A stretch of 64,000 bases of DNA from Gordionus sp. m RMFG-2023 (taxonomy: Eukaryota; Nematomorpha; Gordioida; Chordodea; Parachordodidae). Made by a program: the position numbers and the translations under genes. Under the pieces are notes generated by a model. The model was given only the letters and a program-made list of their open reading frames with translations, did not search any database and had not been told where the DNA came from. The stretch's first letter is position 1; the number at the start of each line of letters is the position of its first letter. This document shows, in pieces, positions 36,201 to 46,681 of this stretch. Location: the NCBI RefSeq assembly GCF_954871325.1, contig NC_088776.1, positions 6,765,985 through 6,829,984 of the forward strand, written 5' to 3'.

Positions 36201-39200
36201 CCTCTGTTATTCTTCTTAAAAAAGAGAATGTTCAATCATTAGTTTACTAATGGGAAGAGTTTATAAACCCTTTTAATACATTGGGAATTCAATCTAAAAT
36301 GTGTTTGAAATAATGCAGAGCATCCATAGCATTTTTGGGACTATATCAACCATTGTTAATCTTATAAACATAGTTATTCAGTAAGACATCATACATAAGA
36401 TACTTTAACATCTTCATAATAAAAATCTAACAAATTTTTTTTTTCTATCACCATCTGAAAAAGGTTGGGAAGGCTTCTGTGGAAGTAATATTTGCAGATT
36501 AGTAAGTGCTGCATGATGAATTAAAAATTCATTTATTTGGGTTATAAATGTATCTGTATTAAAAATATACACTTATCCTATATTAATGTTTTAACGATGA
36601 GCTTGCCTTGCTACAAGTCGGGAGACAAATATTAAACACGTATAGCTCTGCTTTTGACTCAAAAATAAAATATGAAATTCTTCATTAACATTAGCCCTAA
36701 TTTCCTTGAATTCTGATACAATGCTCTCCGCTATTCTCATCTTCTTAATCAAGTCAATGTCATGCTTTTGAAAAGTAATACTTAAAAAAGTGTATAATTA
36801 AATAATATATTCTAATGAGAAATAAAATTTGGAATAAGCATTGAATCCAATAATTTTCTTGCTTCTGAAGAAATATTTCTTTCAAGCCATTGTGATATTT
36901 TAGTAATAGCAAATAATTGGCTCTTCTAACTCCTTAAAAGCTGTTACTACTTGATGGCAGAGACTCTATCTTGTTGGACAAGGTTGCAATTTCTTTTTCC
37001 CTGTTGCACAAGAAGTTTCAGAAATTATAATTATTTTACTAGAAATTTGAAAATGGTAGATAAATATTACGCCACTAAAAATTTGAAAATAATAAGTAAA
37101 TATTACGCCGGAAAATTTGAAATCGAAATTAATTGATAAAATAACTTAGTAGATAAATGTAATAATAAATGTAATTAATGAAATATTTAATATGAGATAC
37201 GAATAAATATTAACAAATATGAATAAATATTAACAAATATAAATTAATATAAACAATAATATTTTTGAAAAATATATCCGGCATCTGCATTTTTTGACTT
37301 TGGGGGGAGATTTGTCCCCCTGCCCCCCCCCGCTGCGTACGCTCCTGCTCTAACCCTTTTATTATAATGATGAAATGTTTTCAATACAGATATTGTGTCA
37401 ACCCCTCCCGCTAGTTCTACTAAAAAATGGCTAGGCAAAAATATATTTAAGCGCAATTAAAAAAATTTATAATTATTGGATTTCAAAATATCACTGAGAT
37501 ATAATTATTATATTACTTAGAGATATATTAATATTATTTTGGTTAAATTTATCAGTATCATAACAACCTTTAATATAATCATTAAAATATGGACATTTCG
37601 AAGGTTTTCTTAACGTTAGCAAATTTTCCTAAAATTTAACATTATTCAAGATTCTTTTTATAACTGAACCAAGTTTTAATTACCTCAAAATAATTTTTAT
37701 AAAAATTAGGATATCTATCAAATTATGACTTCAAAGAATCTAGTTTGGATCTCGAACTAGTAGAGATATTCCAAGAGAAATATTTTTACCAATCACTAAA
37801 TGAAATGGAGGATTTTATACAGGGTCAGACATTAAATACTATATCATTTCCAGCTTCTGCAAATATAGTTTACAATAAAATGTTGTCGGTTCTCATATTG
37901 ATTAATATGACTTGTGCCCATATGTTTATCAAAAGACGTGACCGCATAGCAATGATCAACTTCAAAAAAACGTATGAACTGTGCAGAGCATTCGAAACTG
38001 GATATATCTTAAAGTTTGTGTTTAGAATGTCATGTCATATTTGATGTACATAAACATTTTAAAAGAGATATAAATATTAGAGATCTGCAAAGTTAGGCCC
38101 AGCCCGTGCCCGGGCCGGGTTATATTTAAAATAATCGGGACCGGGCCGGGCCTAATATTTTTTTAAATAAATCGGGCCGGGTCGGATCTTGGAAATTTTT
38201 TAAAATATATCTAAATTTATCAATTTTATATTGAATTTTTTATGTAAAATAAAAATTTTGATTTTATTTATTGAAACTAAACGCCATATTACGTATGTCT
38301 TTTATTTTGAGTAATTATAAAAATTAATTTCTATATTTAAATAAAATCAAGCGGGCTCGGGCCGGCAAAATTTTTTTAAAAAATTTCCGGCCGGGCTTAA
38401 AATATTAGGCCCGATGCTGATCACTAATAAATATTTTATAAAAAAGAAATCAGCACAAATGTTATAGCTGATGAATTTTAATATACTTTCCTATTCCTGA
38501 AAAGTAAGGCTAATTAAAATTATTTTGTGTCTGCGTAATATTTTACAATAATCTGTAAGTTATGCACTATACCATGTAGCTTTTATATTATTTAAATGAT
38601 TTGAAAGATATTCTTGTTAAGAGAAAGTGCGAAGAGTAGTTTGTAAAATAATTCCCTTATAACTAGTTTACAGTTTTATAACATTTTTTTTTAAAAATAC
38701 TTTAGTACACTATATTTATTTCTATTTTTAATTAAATATATTTTACAATTTTTTATATATACATTAAATTTAGGAAAAATTATGGTAAATACGAGGTCTT
38801 TGTAGCTATACATTGGTATAATATGGCCTTATTATCGAAAGTGTTGAATTACAAGTCGGACTACATAACTTACAAAAATAAAGTATAATTATAAAAATTC
38901 TCCTATACAAATACTGCAGGTTTTCTAACCTCATAAAGTTTACATCTTAAGCTTATTCTTTTCATGTTCAATATTTTTTTAAATTAAATGATTTTCTTTA
39001 ACAATAATGAATTTCGTCACGTGACATTCTAATTTTATGTGATTATATGGCATTCACTCCAAGATTAATGAAAATATCTAACCAATAGCAATGACTAAAC
39101 ACTCTTTGATAGGACAACATTAAAATCTACAGATATATTTTATTCTAAAAATACGAATTTTCCCTTTATTATGGTCTAATTACTGTATATTTATCTAATT

Positions 39201-41860
39201 AAAAAAACTATTTTAAATTAAATTTTGGAGTTTATGTATATCAGGTGGGATTAAACTGATTCTATTGAAATTTATATATTTTCTAAAAAAAATACATATT
39301 TAAGCCTCTTCATAAGAAATTTTTACCAATCAAATTATTTTTTATTTTAGCAGTTAAAATATTTATTTTAAAAAATATATTAAAAATAAAATTCTTATAG
39401 ATCAATTTATTTCTAAAACTATAATTATGGACCTAAAAAATATAGTGATTTAACTCTAATTCTCTTTTTTTAGCAGTTAAAATATTTGAAAATTATATTT
39501 AAATATAAAAAACATAAATTAAAAAAAAGCATATAAGGCGGGATTTTTTTTTAAACAAAAAGCAAAAGAAAGCTCTTCATGAGATCAGAAGTAACAAAGA
39601 TAGTTCCTAAGAAATTTAAAGCGATTATAAAATTTTTTGCCTAAAATCTTAAAAAATGATAGCCTACGGAGTGAAGTTACTAAAATAATAAATCCGAAAG
39701 GCCGTGGTACTTACTAATTTTACCTTCCTTTAGGCTCTAATAATCGGGTTAATGTTTGGATTAGAGGAGAATTGGGAGACAGGTGAATTCCCAAATATAA
39801 TGGTTTCCTCTAAACCAAGCAATATTTGTAAAGCCATTGAGATTTTTTCTCATTAGACATAACAATTAAATGGGTTACAGGAGTTTTGGGTAGTTAGCTA
39901 GCTCTGTTGACTTAACCTCTCTTTAAAATATAAAAAAGACCATATGCTATTAGGTTTGGACTCTTTCTCGCACCCTTTACATTTATGAGGTAGACATAGG
40001 CCTCAGCCTAATCTTTACCCTATGATTAACCTCACCTCATCTTATAGCAGAAGACCAAGATTGACACGGGAAAAACAAGCCATTTATGGCCCAAGTTTTG
40101 TTTGCAGTATTTGAAGATATGAGGGTAAACAATAAGGGATTTATTCCCATTAAATTCTAAAAATTAGCAAGGTTAATAACATCTCTTTAAGCTATGGACT
40201 CCGGAAAAGATAAAAGATAAATTTTTCCTCCATAAGTCATAAGGCATTTAAATAGACTATTTCTACCTCTCACATCCTTACAAAAACCTCTTTGCATTGA
40301 AGGTGAGAAAAAAGGACACTATCATTTTCGGTTAAAAGTTGATTGCGCCAAATTTGTACCAAGACCAGATGTCAAAAATATTACATATGTTGAAGTGCCA
40401 CTTTATATCCCAGGAAAGTCAGCCAAGTACCTATAAACCTAATTTGTGGGGAGATATGGAAACATTTCGTGTGGTGTTTAAAGAATTATAAATATTTTAA
40501 AAAAACTTCTTGAACACTAAACATAATTTTAAAAAAATATGGTTCGGCTTCAGTAGAGTTTTAAGGGTTAGATAGTTTGATCAGACCCTACAAAACCACC
40601 CAAAAGAAAATCTAGGACAGAACCTGCAACCTCTCCTAAAATTTCCATGAATCGTAACCTTATTTATATACAATGCTGTTTATTGTAGAATTCATTAATT
40701 AACAGTTTGGATCTAACCATTGAATCTTCCGGGTCAAATTTAAGGAACCAAAACCCTTTTAATTTTGCAACCGGAAATCAGCTCTACATTAATTTTTCTC
40801 GCAAAAGATCAAAAAATAGGATTTTTTAAATGAGTAGGCTGGATATTTTTATTATGCGAAATCTTTTATAAGTGTCTTGAACAAAAAAAGATAAATTAAT
40901 TTATGAATCATCGCGGCCGAGGATTATAGAGTTTCTATATCTTTCAACTATTACAGAAAAACTTTTTTTAAAAAAATTTACCTATTAAATTTGCATTATG
41001 GAAAGAGATTATAAAAAATAAACGTAGATCTAAATAATATAATTTAACTAGAAAATCTATTTCTATACTTTTTTAAAAGTGATGATAGAAAATTGTAATA
41101 AATTAAAGTATAAAGTTCATCTCTAAATTTTTTTTAATCTTTATTAACATAAAATCACAATTTTTTAAAAATATAATGTAAGTATTTAATATTTTAAATT
41201 ATTTTTTTAATCAGATGCGGATAATATTATCAGCACTCATGGACATCATTAGTCTTTACAATCTGAAGGGGCTCAAAACAATTTTTTTAATAATAAATTT
41301 TATTAGCTAACATTTTCAAAATATAATTTTTTTTAGTTAAAATTTTCAAAATTTAATTTTTTTTAGCTAGCATTTTCAAAATTTAATTTTTTTTAGTTAA
41401 AATTTTCAAAATATAATTTTTTTTTGTCTAACATCAAAATTAATTTTTTCTTATCTAAACATTTTCAAAATATAATTTTTAGCTAACATTTTTCAAAATT
41501 ATTTTTATCCATTCAAAATTTAATTTTTTTAGTTAAAATTTTCAAAAATTAGTTTTTTTTAGCTTAACATTTACAAAATTATTTTTTTTTAGCTAACATT
41601 TTCAAAATTTTTTAGCTTAACAATTACAAAGTTTTTTATTTCTACTTGAACCAGAACCTTTTTCATTCAAATCCTTAATTTGTTTTTTAGAAAAGTCTAA
41701 AAATTATTAGTACATTTGAAAATTTTATATACCATTTTTTTCTTTATTTTTATCAAAGTGTTTAGAGATTTTGGATGCCGCTTATCCTTTGACTCAGTTA
41801 AATGAACCTAAGATCAATAGATCTATAATTGGTCTTATGAGGAAATTTTGCTCTACCTGA
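24147..41860 (+). CDS. SMYD-like (SET-MYND) gene, copy 2, complete ten-exon model
   Basis: Best-preserved copy. Exons: 24147-24253, 25455-25521, 27501-27620, 28528-28764, 30366-30433, 31090-31210, 32245-32410, 37710-about 38028, 38774-38882, 41759-41860. The lengths sum to 1416 nt, exactly 472 codons with stop, and every junction agrees in phase. The predicted product of 471 residues is close to SMYD1/2/3 proteins (roughly 430-490). Order: N-terminal SET strand, MYND finger, helical insert, SET core, post-SET cysteines, helical C-terminal domain. Closest resemblance from memory is SMYD3, e.g. INSF for its CNSF and a conserved Tyr in SYMNP for its ICYLD. Oddities: the NHSC motif reads DHSC, and the N-terminal RGxG motif that binds S-adenosylmethionine in the family is not in exon 1. 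It may be a weak or inactive enzyme. The exon 8 donor is the least certain site. Confidence 0.85.
24318..24511. mobile_element. TAGTGTTG-family MITE, intron 1 of copy 2
   Basis: Internal pieces of the family (GATTATAACCAAAATAAC, GGCAGAAATGCTTGGACATC, GGGCTTTTTATCAACAA). Also present at about 53380-53560 in copy 3 intron 1, so it predates that duplication. Ends eroded. Confidence 0.55.
25267..25382. mobile_element. CAGAGACC-family MITE remnant, intron 1 of copy 2
   Basis: Shares GCGATTTAAAATATTT, CCCGGCCC and the right end GCCTGCAGGTCT with 54289-54479 at the same place in copy 3. The left end has decayed. It is an old insertion shared by copies 2 and 3. Confidence 0.6.
25455..25521 (+). CDS. 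copy 2 exon 2: MYND zinc finger core
   Basis: 67 nt between acceptor AATAG and donor GTAAAT. Reads LSRCTACKFQRYCNKEC, with CxxC and YCxxxC. Together with HCSYC of exon 1 and DHKDEC of exon 3 it completes the MYND ligand set (C4, C2, HC). Such fingers usually bind proline-rich partner peptides. Confidence 0.9.
26414..26845. repeat. 216-bp tandem duplication, nearly identical
   Basis: TATATTAGGTTTTCC...GGGACTC at 26414-26629 is repeated at 26630-26845 with essentially one change (GGGG to GAGG near the end). It holds inverted TTCCGGTAA/TTACCGGAA. It lies in intron 2 of copy 2. The lack of divergence marks a very recent event or an assembly artefact. Confidence 0.85.
26987..27060. repeat. 37-bp tandem repeat, two copies
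   Basis: GATCAAAACTATTTC...AAAAAGT occurs at 26987-27023 and 27024-27060 without a visible difference. Confidence 0.8.
27501..27620 (+). CDS. copy 2 exon 3: end of MYND finger
   Basis: 120 nt after a clear pyrimidine tract and CAG acceptor, donor GTAAAC. Reads AKDWVDHKDECKIF and ends IIRIIFKLE. WxxHKxEC is the signature end of MYND fingers in SMYD proteins. Confidence 0.9.
28124..28343. mobile_element. TAGTGTTG-family MITE, intron 3 of copy 2
   Basis: Starts TAGTATTGTTAAAAA, ends TTTTTAACAACACTA. TSD GCTGGCAT/TTTGGCAT, six of eight. Its counterpart is at 58509-58658 in copy 3 intron 3. Confidence 0.7.
28528..28764 (+). CDS. copy 2 exon 4: helical linker
   Basis: 79 codons, phase 0, acceptor TTTAAAG and donor GTAGGTTC, both shared by all copies. 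Lysine-rich helical sequence with NPENLISHCN, MDLKEHSFEKM and IWNKYEQILPHIY. The middle (residues 40-58) is the variable part among copies. Confidence 0.85.
30366..30433 (+). CDS. copy 2 exon 5: SET core start
   Basis: 68 nt after TTCTTAG, donor AAGTATATAT. Reads ILINSFDIKDEH then DIGHGIFI. The INSF Asn matches the cofactor-contacting Asn of SMYD3 CNSF. Confidence 0.85.
31090..31210 (+). CDS. copy 2 exon 6: NHSC-motif exon with D for N
   Basis: 121 nt; acceptor ATTTAG, donor GTAATA. Splicing gives NYSKIDHSCIPN and then GRTQHLVLIEDL. The motif's first Asn, which contacts S-adenosylmethionine in the family, is Asp. His, Ser, Cys, Pro and Asn are kept. Confidence 0.85.
32245..32410 (+). CDS. 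copy 2 exon 7: catalytic Tyr and post-SET cysteines
   Basis: 166 nt after TAATAAG, donor GTTATT. Reads VHISYMNP, then INSHFSCDCSLCY with the CxCxxC zinc cluster, and an acidic end (MEDEYKIDIMDG). Same length and phase as copy 1. Confidence 0.85.
33830..35110 (-). pseudogene. hAT transposase relic (TTF/ZMYM-type), inside the dimer
   Basis: Reading right to left: METMEFIAG near 35060, ACPTRWSFRHQAITAFI at about 34670-34620 (the CxTRW motif), SVEEYYKINVFIPLLDTF and INERFLVHQ at 34274-34190, and near 33970-33880 ERTFFK, KTYLRSTTSD, LNSLALLNIHR. The last is the C-terminal dimerisation block of hAT transposases. The pieces fall in different frames with stops between, so the gene is dead. Resembles proteins annotated as zinc finger MYM or 52-kDa kinase-inhibitor repressor-like. 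Confidence 0.8.
35911..36206. mobile_element. CAGAGACC-family hAT MITE nested in the hAT dimer
   Basis: 296 bp, ends CAGAGACCTGCAGG and CTGCAGGCCTCTG, with GCCGGGCC repeats inside. It is inverted relative to 6332. The first monomer shows the empty site at about 33934 (AAGTATGTTTTTATTC), so insertion followed the dimer's formation or a monomer's arrival. TSD is not clear. The ORFs here are GC-repeat artefacts. Confidence 0.75.
37710..38028 (+). CDS. copy 2 exon 8: C-terminal helical domain
   Basis: Follows AAATTAG and joins exon 7 as GYLSNYDFKES. It continues through FPASANIVYNKML and CRAFETGYILK. The end is chosen at AT|GTCATG because it keeps phase 2, as in copy 1; this is not a strong donor. 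The frame closes at TGA 38042. It is clearly diverged from copy 1 in the middle. Confidence 0.7.
38078..38426. mobile_element. TAGAGATC-family hAT MITE, intron 8 of copy 2
   Basis: 349 bp, ends TAGAGATCTGCA and GCTGATCACTA, exact TSD ATAAATAT (38070-38077, 38427-38434). Copy 1 has the empty site at about 12838-12855 (AGATATAAATATTTATTTTA). GC-rich CGGGCCGGG near both ends. Confidence 0.88.
38774..38882 (+). CDS. copy 2 exon 9: C-terminal helix
   Basis: 109 nt after ATTTAG, donor GTATAA. Reads NYGKYEVFVAIHWY, SKVLNYKSDY and ends in KNK, phase 0 into exon 10. The next in-frame codons after the donor would be GTA TAA. Confidence 0.75.
38883..41280. other. intron 9 of copy 2: no gene recognised
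   Basis: About 39560-40800 is less AT-rich than its surroundings (e.g. GCAGAAGACCAAGATTGAC near 40046) and has no evident partner in copy 1 intron 9. I read it on both strands and recognised no protein family. It may be an unrecognised insertion. Confidence 0.35.
41290..41640. repeat. minisatellite, about 30-bp period
   Basis: Repeats of TTTTCAAAATTTAATTTTTT with AGCTAACA or AGTTAAAA between, about ten degenerate units, ending about 120 bases before exon 10 of copy 2. Copy 1 has only a hint of it at 16630, on the other side of its exon 10. Confidence 0.7.
41759..41860 (+). CDS. copy 2 exon 10: terminal exon
   Basis: 102 nt after TTTTTATCAAAG. Reads CLEILDAAYPLTQL, then INRSIIGLMRKFCST and TGA. 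Phase 0 fits exon 9. Strong conservation with 16219-16320 supports a real coding exon, with the caveat that flanking non-coding DNA is also well conserved. Confidence 0.7.
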   Translation, partial: CLEILDAAYPLTQLNEPKINRSIIGLMRKFCST

Positions 41861-42004
41861 CAATGCCATGATAAATAATATTAAAAAATTTAATCATTTT
41901 TTATTAATATATAATTATTAAATAATATTTTATATTTTTATTTGTAAAAATGTCTTGATGATGTTAATATTTGTATCAAATTTCTCTTATAAGTTTTATT
42001 ATAT

Positions 42005-42010
42005 AATAAA
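42005..42010 (+). terminator. candidate poly(A) signal, copy 2
   Basis: AATAAA about 145 bases after the stop at 41860, matching the layout of copy 1. Weak on its own. Confidence 0.3.
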
Positions 42011-42629
42011 TAATTTTATTCAATTTTTGTTGTTGCTTATGTAGTGTTATATAACGATCCAATTTGTGTCGATTTAGAAAGGCCTATTAAGACTTTACCC
42101 AAAGTAATATCATAGCCTCGCGATTGAGTAAATTGAGTTTAAGTATTATATGTTATTTATTTTTAAAAGAATTATGTATAGTTAATAAAGATTATAATTT
42201 CTAATAATGGTGAATGGAAGGGGAGTCGGAGGGCGTTTGTATTTTCCCCTTATCTATTTTATTTTACATTTTTCTTTAAAGCCACTATTTGAATGCTTTG
42301 TGTCTAAAAAAATTTATCTGGTTTTTTTTAAACACTTTTTTAAATTTGTTTTCTTTGTTGGAGATCAGTTTTTGTCCTAAATATATAAGCATAGCTCTTT
42401 TCTTAGTATTTATAAAATCCTTATTGATGTAGACAAAATAAATACTCATAAATCTTTCATAAATTATAAAAGCGGAAAACTTTGTTATAAATCTTTATAT
42501 ATAAATGACTATATAATTTTAAAATTAAAATTTTATCATGTAATAATTTTAATTATTTCAAGAATTTTTTGCCTAGATTCATAATAATAAAAGCTGTTAG
42601 GATAAAATTTATATAGTAAGGGTCAATAT

Positions 42630-43865
42630 CGGAAAGTAGGGATAGGATCTAAATGGACGACATCTGAAGGTCTAAGATCAGATGGGGTAGGATCGGAAAG
42701 AGTTGGATCAAATAAGCTAGGATCGGAAAGGAAGGTATGGGAAAAGCTGGAAGCAGAAGGGAAGGGGAGATAACGGAATGGAGAGGATCGAAAGAGATGA
42801 TCATATCGTTATCTCATTTTATCCTATATTATCATACCTTATCTTAGCCTATATTATATCTTTTCTTACTTTCTTTTTTTTCCCTTTTTTTCTCTTTTCC
42901 TAATTTTCTCTTCATCTATTCTACTTCTTTTTAAAATATTCTGCTCTTTATTAACACTGTAAGAAAGGTTAAGAAAAGTACTGGACTAGATAAGTCGGGA
43001 ATAGACGTGATGGAACAAGAAGGGCTAAGAATGGGAGGGGTAGATAATTAAGGTATTAAGAGTAAGTGAAAGGATAGAAATGGGAATAAATCCGTAGGGA
43101 CAGGATCGGAACGGTCAATATAGGAAAGTAAGGATAGGAGGGATAGGAAGCAACAGGATCAAGGAACGGGTTCTGAAGGTCCAGGATCCTATGGGGTAAG
43201 ATCGGAAATAGTTGGATCAAAAGCAGGGATCGAAAGAAAATATATGGGAAAAGCTGGGAGCAGAAGGGAAGGGGAGGTAACGGAATGAAGAGGATCGAAA
43301 GAGATGATCATATCTTTATCTCATCTTATCATAACTTATCTTACATTATCATATCTTTTCTACTTTTTTTTTTCTTACTTTTGTTTCTTTTTTTTTAAAT
43401 TATTTTCTCTTATCTCTTTTCCTATTTTTCTTTTCATCTATTCTACTTCTTTTTATAAAAATTTTTATACCTTATATTTTATTCACATGTAAGAAGGGTT
43501 AAGGAAGGTACTGGACTAGATAAGACGAGAATAGACGTGATGGAACGGGAAGGGCAAAGAATGGGAGGGGTGGATAATTAAGGTATCAAGAGTGTGTAGA
43601 TCAGAAGGATAGAAATGGGGAAAAACGGGATCGGAAGACAATATCGGAATGTAGCAATAGGAAGCAACGGGATCGTAAGGGACACGATATGAAAGTCCGG
43701 GATTAGATGGGATAATATTGGAAGGGTTGGGTCGGATAATCAGGGATCTGAAGGGAAGGCATTGGAAAAGCAAGGATCAGAAGGGAAGGGGAAATAATCG
43801 GAATCGAGAGGATCGAAGACGATCTTTTCTTATCCTTACTTATCTTCTCTCTTCTTTCTTTTTTA
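42630..43865. repeat. spacer 2 satellite with purine and pyrimidine blocks
   Basis: Same array as 17041-18125: ATGGAGAGG or its cognate at 42779, 43287 and 43804; TACTGGACTAGATAAG at 42979 and 43509. Purine-rich halves alternate with TCTTATC/TTTCTTTT blocks. The ORFs here, such as the minus-strand proline-rich frames, come from the repeat. Confidence 0.75.
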
Positions 43866-45457
43866 GATTCAGAGTAATAACATAAATATATGCTTAGAAA
43901 TAAGAATATCTAATAAATAAAATAATTAATCAAATTTAACTTGAATCACTTCTCTACACTTAAGTGCTATCAATTACCAAGTCTTTGCCATTTAAGTTGG
44001 CGTCCCCATAAAAATTTATTCAAATTAGTATCCGCTTATAGAGGCCTAAAAAAATAAAATAAATACATCTTAATAATTTAAATTAGTTAGAAATTTCGAT
44101 AGTTTTATATCATATCATCTAACTATTTAGACATACATTCCTAAAATATGTTTTACTATCTTTAGCTAATAAAATATATCGTCAGAAGTATCTTTGCTAA
44201 AACAAAATTATGTTAAATACATCAACAAAATATAGAAAAATCACTAAAACGATTGTTGTAATAATATTGATAAGATTCTTGTATGTTTTTGTTAAGTTGT
44301 TTGTTACTATAATTTTAAAGTTTAGAAATATATATGAATATTGATATGATAAAGACGATTTTTATAATAATATTGAGAAGATTTTTATATGTTTTTGTTA
44401 ATGTTTAGAAATATGTACCAATTTTGATATGATATATTAAAATTACCCCTCAAAACTATTTATTAAATTCATTGAACATCATAATATAATAATTCTAACT
44501 AACGCTGTGAACCCTAGTTCTAAAAAGGTTCAGGTCCAGACAAAGGTTCAGAGTTCGAAGTCCAGTAGAATATGGAAAGCCTTATAAAATTTAAGTCATA
44601 CTCATAATAATAAGAAGCATATTTTTATTTATTATCAATTATAGAATAATAGAATACAATTTTAAAAAAATAATATTATTGTATTTTGGAAAATATTTTT
44701 TTAGCTATCATCAAAAATATTATCAGTGAACGTTTAAATAAACAACAGTTCTTGATACCTAAACCCTACAAATAAACCCCATTGTCCCTAGCAAAAACGC
44801 AAGTGATTATTTATGAAAAAAAATACTAAAAACGAAATGAAATTAAAGCAATTTAAATATTATTACTTTTTTTACAAAAATTATTTGGGCTGATAGAATA
44901 TTTCCCATCCATATCATAGTAACAATTTTGATATGCATACTTTAAATAGTGACAAGGTAATTTGCAGAAGTCGTAAAACATTTAGCAATAATCTTTATTT
45001 GAGAGGATTCAATTTTGTCACATTTTGGAGGAAGATTAATATCTTGGTCAAAAGAAATCACTCTTTAACTGGGCAGAATTATAGCATATCGTAGTTGAGG
45101 TGGGCATCCATATAAATCTAGTTATAGAATATTTCGATATAATTCTATGGTGTACAATAGTATTAAGAACAGTATGCTATCGAATATTTATTATTCATTA
45201 AAAATAATATATAACTAAATCATTTAGATCAGAGCTAAATGTAAATGACTATGTTATCGTCGTCATCGTAATGAATATGTTTATCAAATTTTAAGGAATA
45301 TATAATATTTATAATTTTAGCATGAATAATAAAAATTAAAATAATTTTTAATCCATTTTTTTAAAAAGTTTTATAGTAATGTTCGGGTTTAGTTAAAATA
45401 CACATTGAATCACTTCCGGATTTTCACAACTTTTTAATAGAGGGAGTACATACTTAT
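43866..45457. other. spacer 2, conserved non-coding stretch
   Basis: Counterpart of 18126-19664, very similar with small indels and no open frame in common. Confidence 0.5.
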
Positions 45458-45820
45458 TAGAGATCCGGCCCGTCCTGACCCGCCACGAACACGGCCCTAC
45501 ATCTATTTAAAAAATATTTTCCTTTCGTGTTGAGACGGGGGTACTATTTATATAATTTTGCCGGGCCGGGACGAACTTAAATTTTCAAATATGAATACAT
45601 TTTGTCAAATAAATTGATATATTTTAAAATTCTTGCAAGAAATAAGGGTCTAATATTTTTTTTATTTGCAAAATATTTTATTTACAATCAAAGAAAATTT
45701 TTTTTAAAAAATATTTAAATGAATTCAATAAATGGGGGGGGGGGGGGGGGCTTTTTGGGACAAATAGAAAAATATATTTACGGGCCGGGCTTGAAAAAAT
45801 AGACCTGATGCAGATCACTA
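45458..45820. mobile_element. TAGAGATC-family hAT MITE, spacer 2
   Basis: 363 bp, ends TAGAGATCCGGCC and TGCAGATCACTA, TSD ATACTTAT/ATGCTTAT (one mismatch). It is the same insertion as 19665-20048. A run of 17 G at 45734-45750 replaces a mixed GC stretch in the sister copy. Confidence 0.8.
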
Positions 45821-46547
45821 ATGCTTATTAAGGACTTGTATCATTTGTAATTGTTAAATAAATTATTATTCTTCTTTTAAAATTTTCCACATTTTTTTTC
45901 ATATGAATTTAAACCCAAAAATGCGCCTATCATAGATTCAAAGCAATGGGTATACCATATCTAGCTATTATTTGTTGGTGCCCAAGAATATGGAAATTTT
46001 TTTATAAAAGGCTTAAATATCTTAGTTATTGCACCAATATTTTATAATTTATTCTATCTAGATTTAAATAATTACTATTCTAATAATTTATCTTATTCAA
46101 AAACATAAGCGAATTCCACAGAAAATATCAGATGTTATTATATGACCATAAATTATTAAAAGTTGAATTAATAATTTATTATAAATTGTAATTTATAACG
46201 ATTTATCTATTAAGATGGTTTTCAACTTCCACAAGAACTAGCAAATATATGTGTAGTATTTGGATATGGAATCCATCGAGATTCGGAATTTCTCAATTTT
46301 AAATCATTTCCTGAAGGAAGATTTAAATTTGTAAATTTTATTTGACAGGACATGTATTCCAACATGTATAGAACATCTTCTCTGTGAATTTCAGATGATT
46401 TTGTTTAGAAAACTCAATCAATATCTACATGATGAAAATCTCCCAGAATCTAATATAATGAAAACAACCAATGGAGCCTCCAGTAAATGTATTTCTGATT
46501 CTGGATATGATTTGGACTTATATTGTTTATTTTAATTGTATTATATA

Positions 46548-46681
46548 TGTAATGTATTTAAATAAATTGATTTTTTATATTTGCTTAAAGATCTACAATT
46601 TATTACAATTTATAAAAATAGAAAAACATATATATTCTGACAATATTAAATATATAGTTTACAATAAATTATTTTGATACA
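46548..46681 (+). repeat. left LTR of the Ty3-type fossil
   Basis: Begins TGTAATGTATTTAAAT, ends TTTTGATACA. Matches 51243-51374. No clean flanking duplication is readable in the AT-rich flanks. Confidence 0.85.

Larger units (their letters stand above)
33346..37347 (-). mobile_element. 4.0-kb hAT transposon dimer, intron 7 of copy 2
   Basis: Outer ends CAGGCACGTAAGCAG and CTGCGTACGCTCCTG, with exact 8-bp TSD CTCTAACC (33338-33345, 37348-37355). A second left end, CAGGCGCGTATGCAG, sits at 35515, so the insertion is two direct monomers sharing one right end. The first monomer keeps most of a transposase gene on the minus strand. The second is internally deleted and carries a MITE (35911-36206). 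The relevant intron is 2.6 kb in copy 1 and 5.3 kb here. Confidence 0.85.

Noticed and set aside
35757-36235. Overlapping ORFs with PGPGPKFF or GPAAAFFKN words
   Set aside because: They lie across a GC-rich MITE and its flanks; translation of the CCGGGCC repeat.
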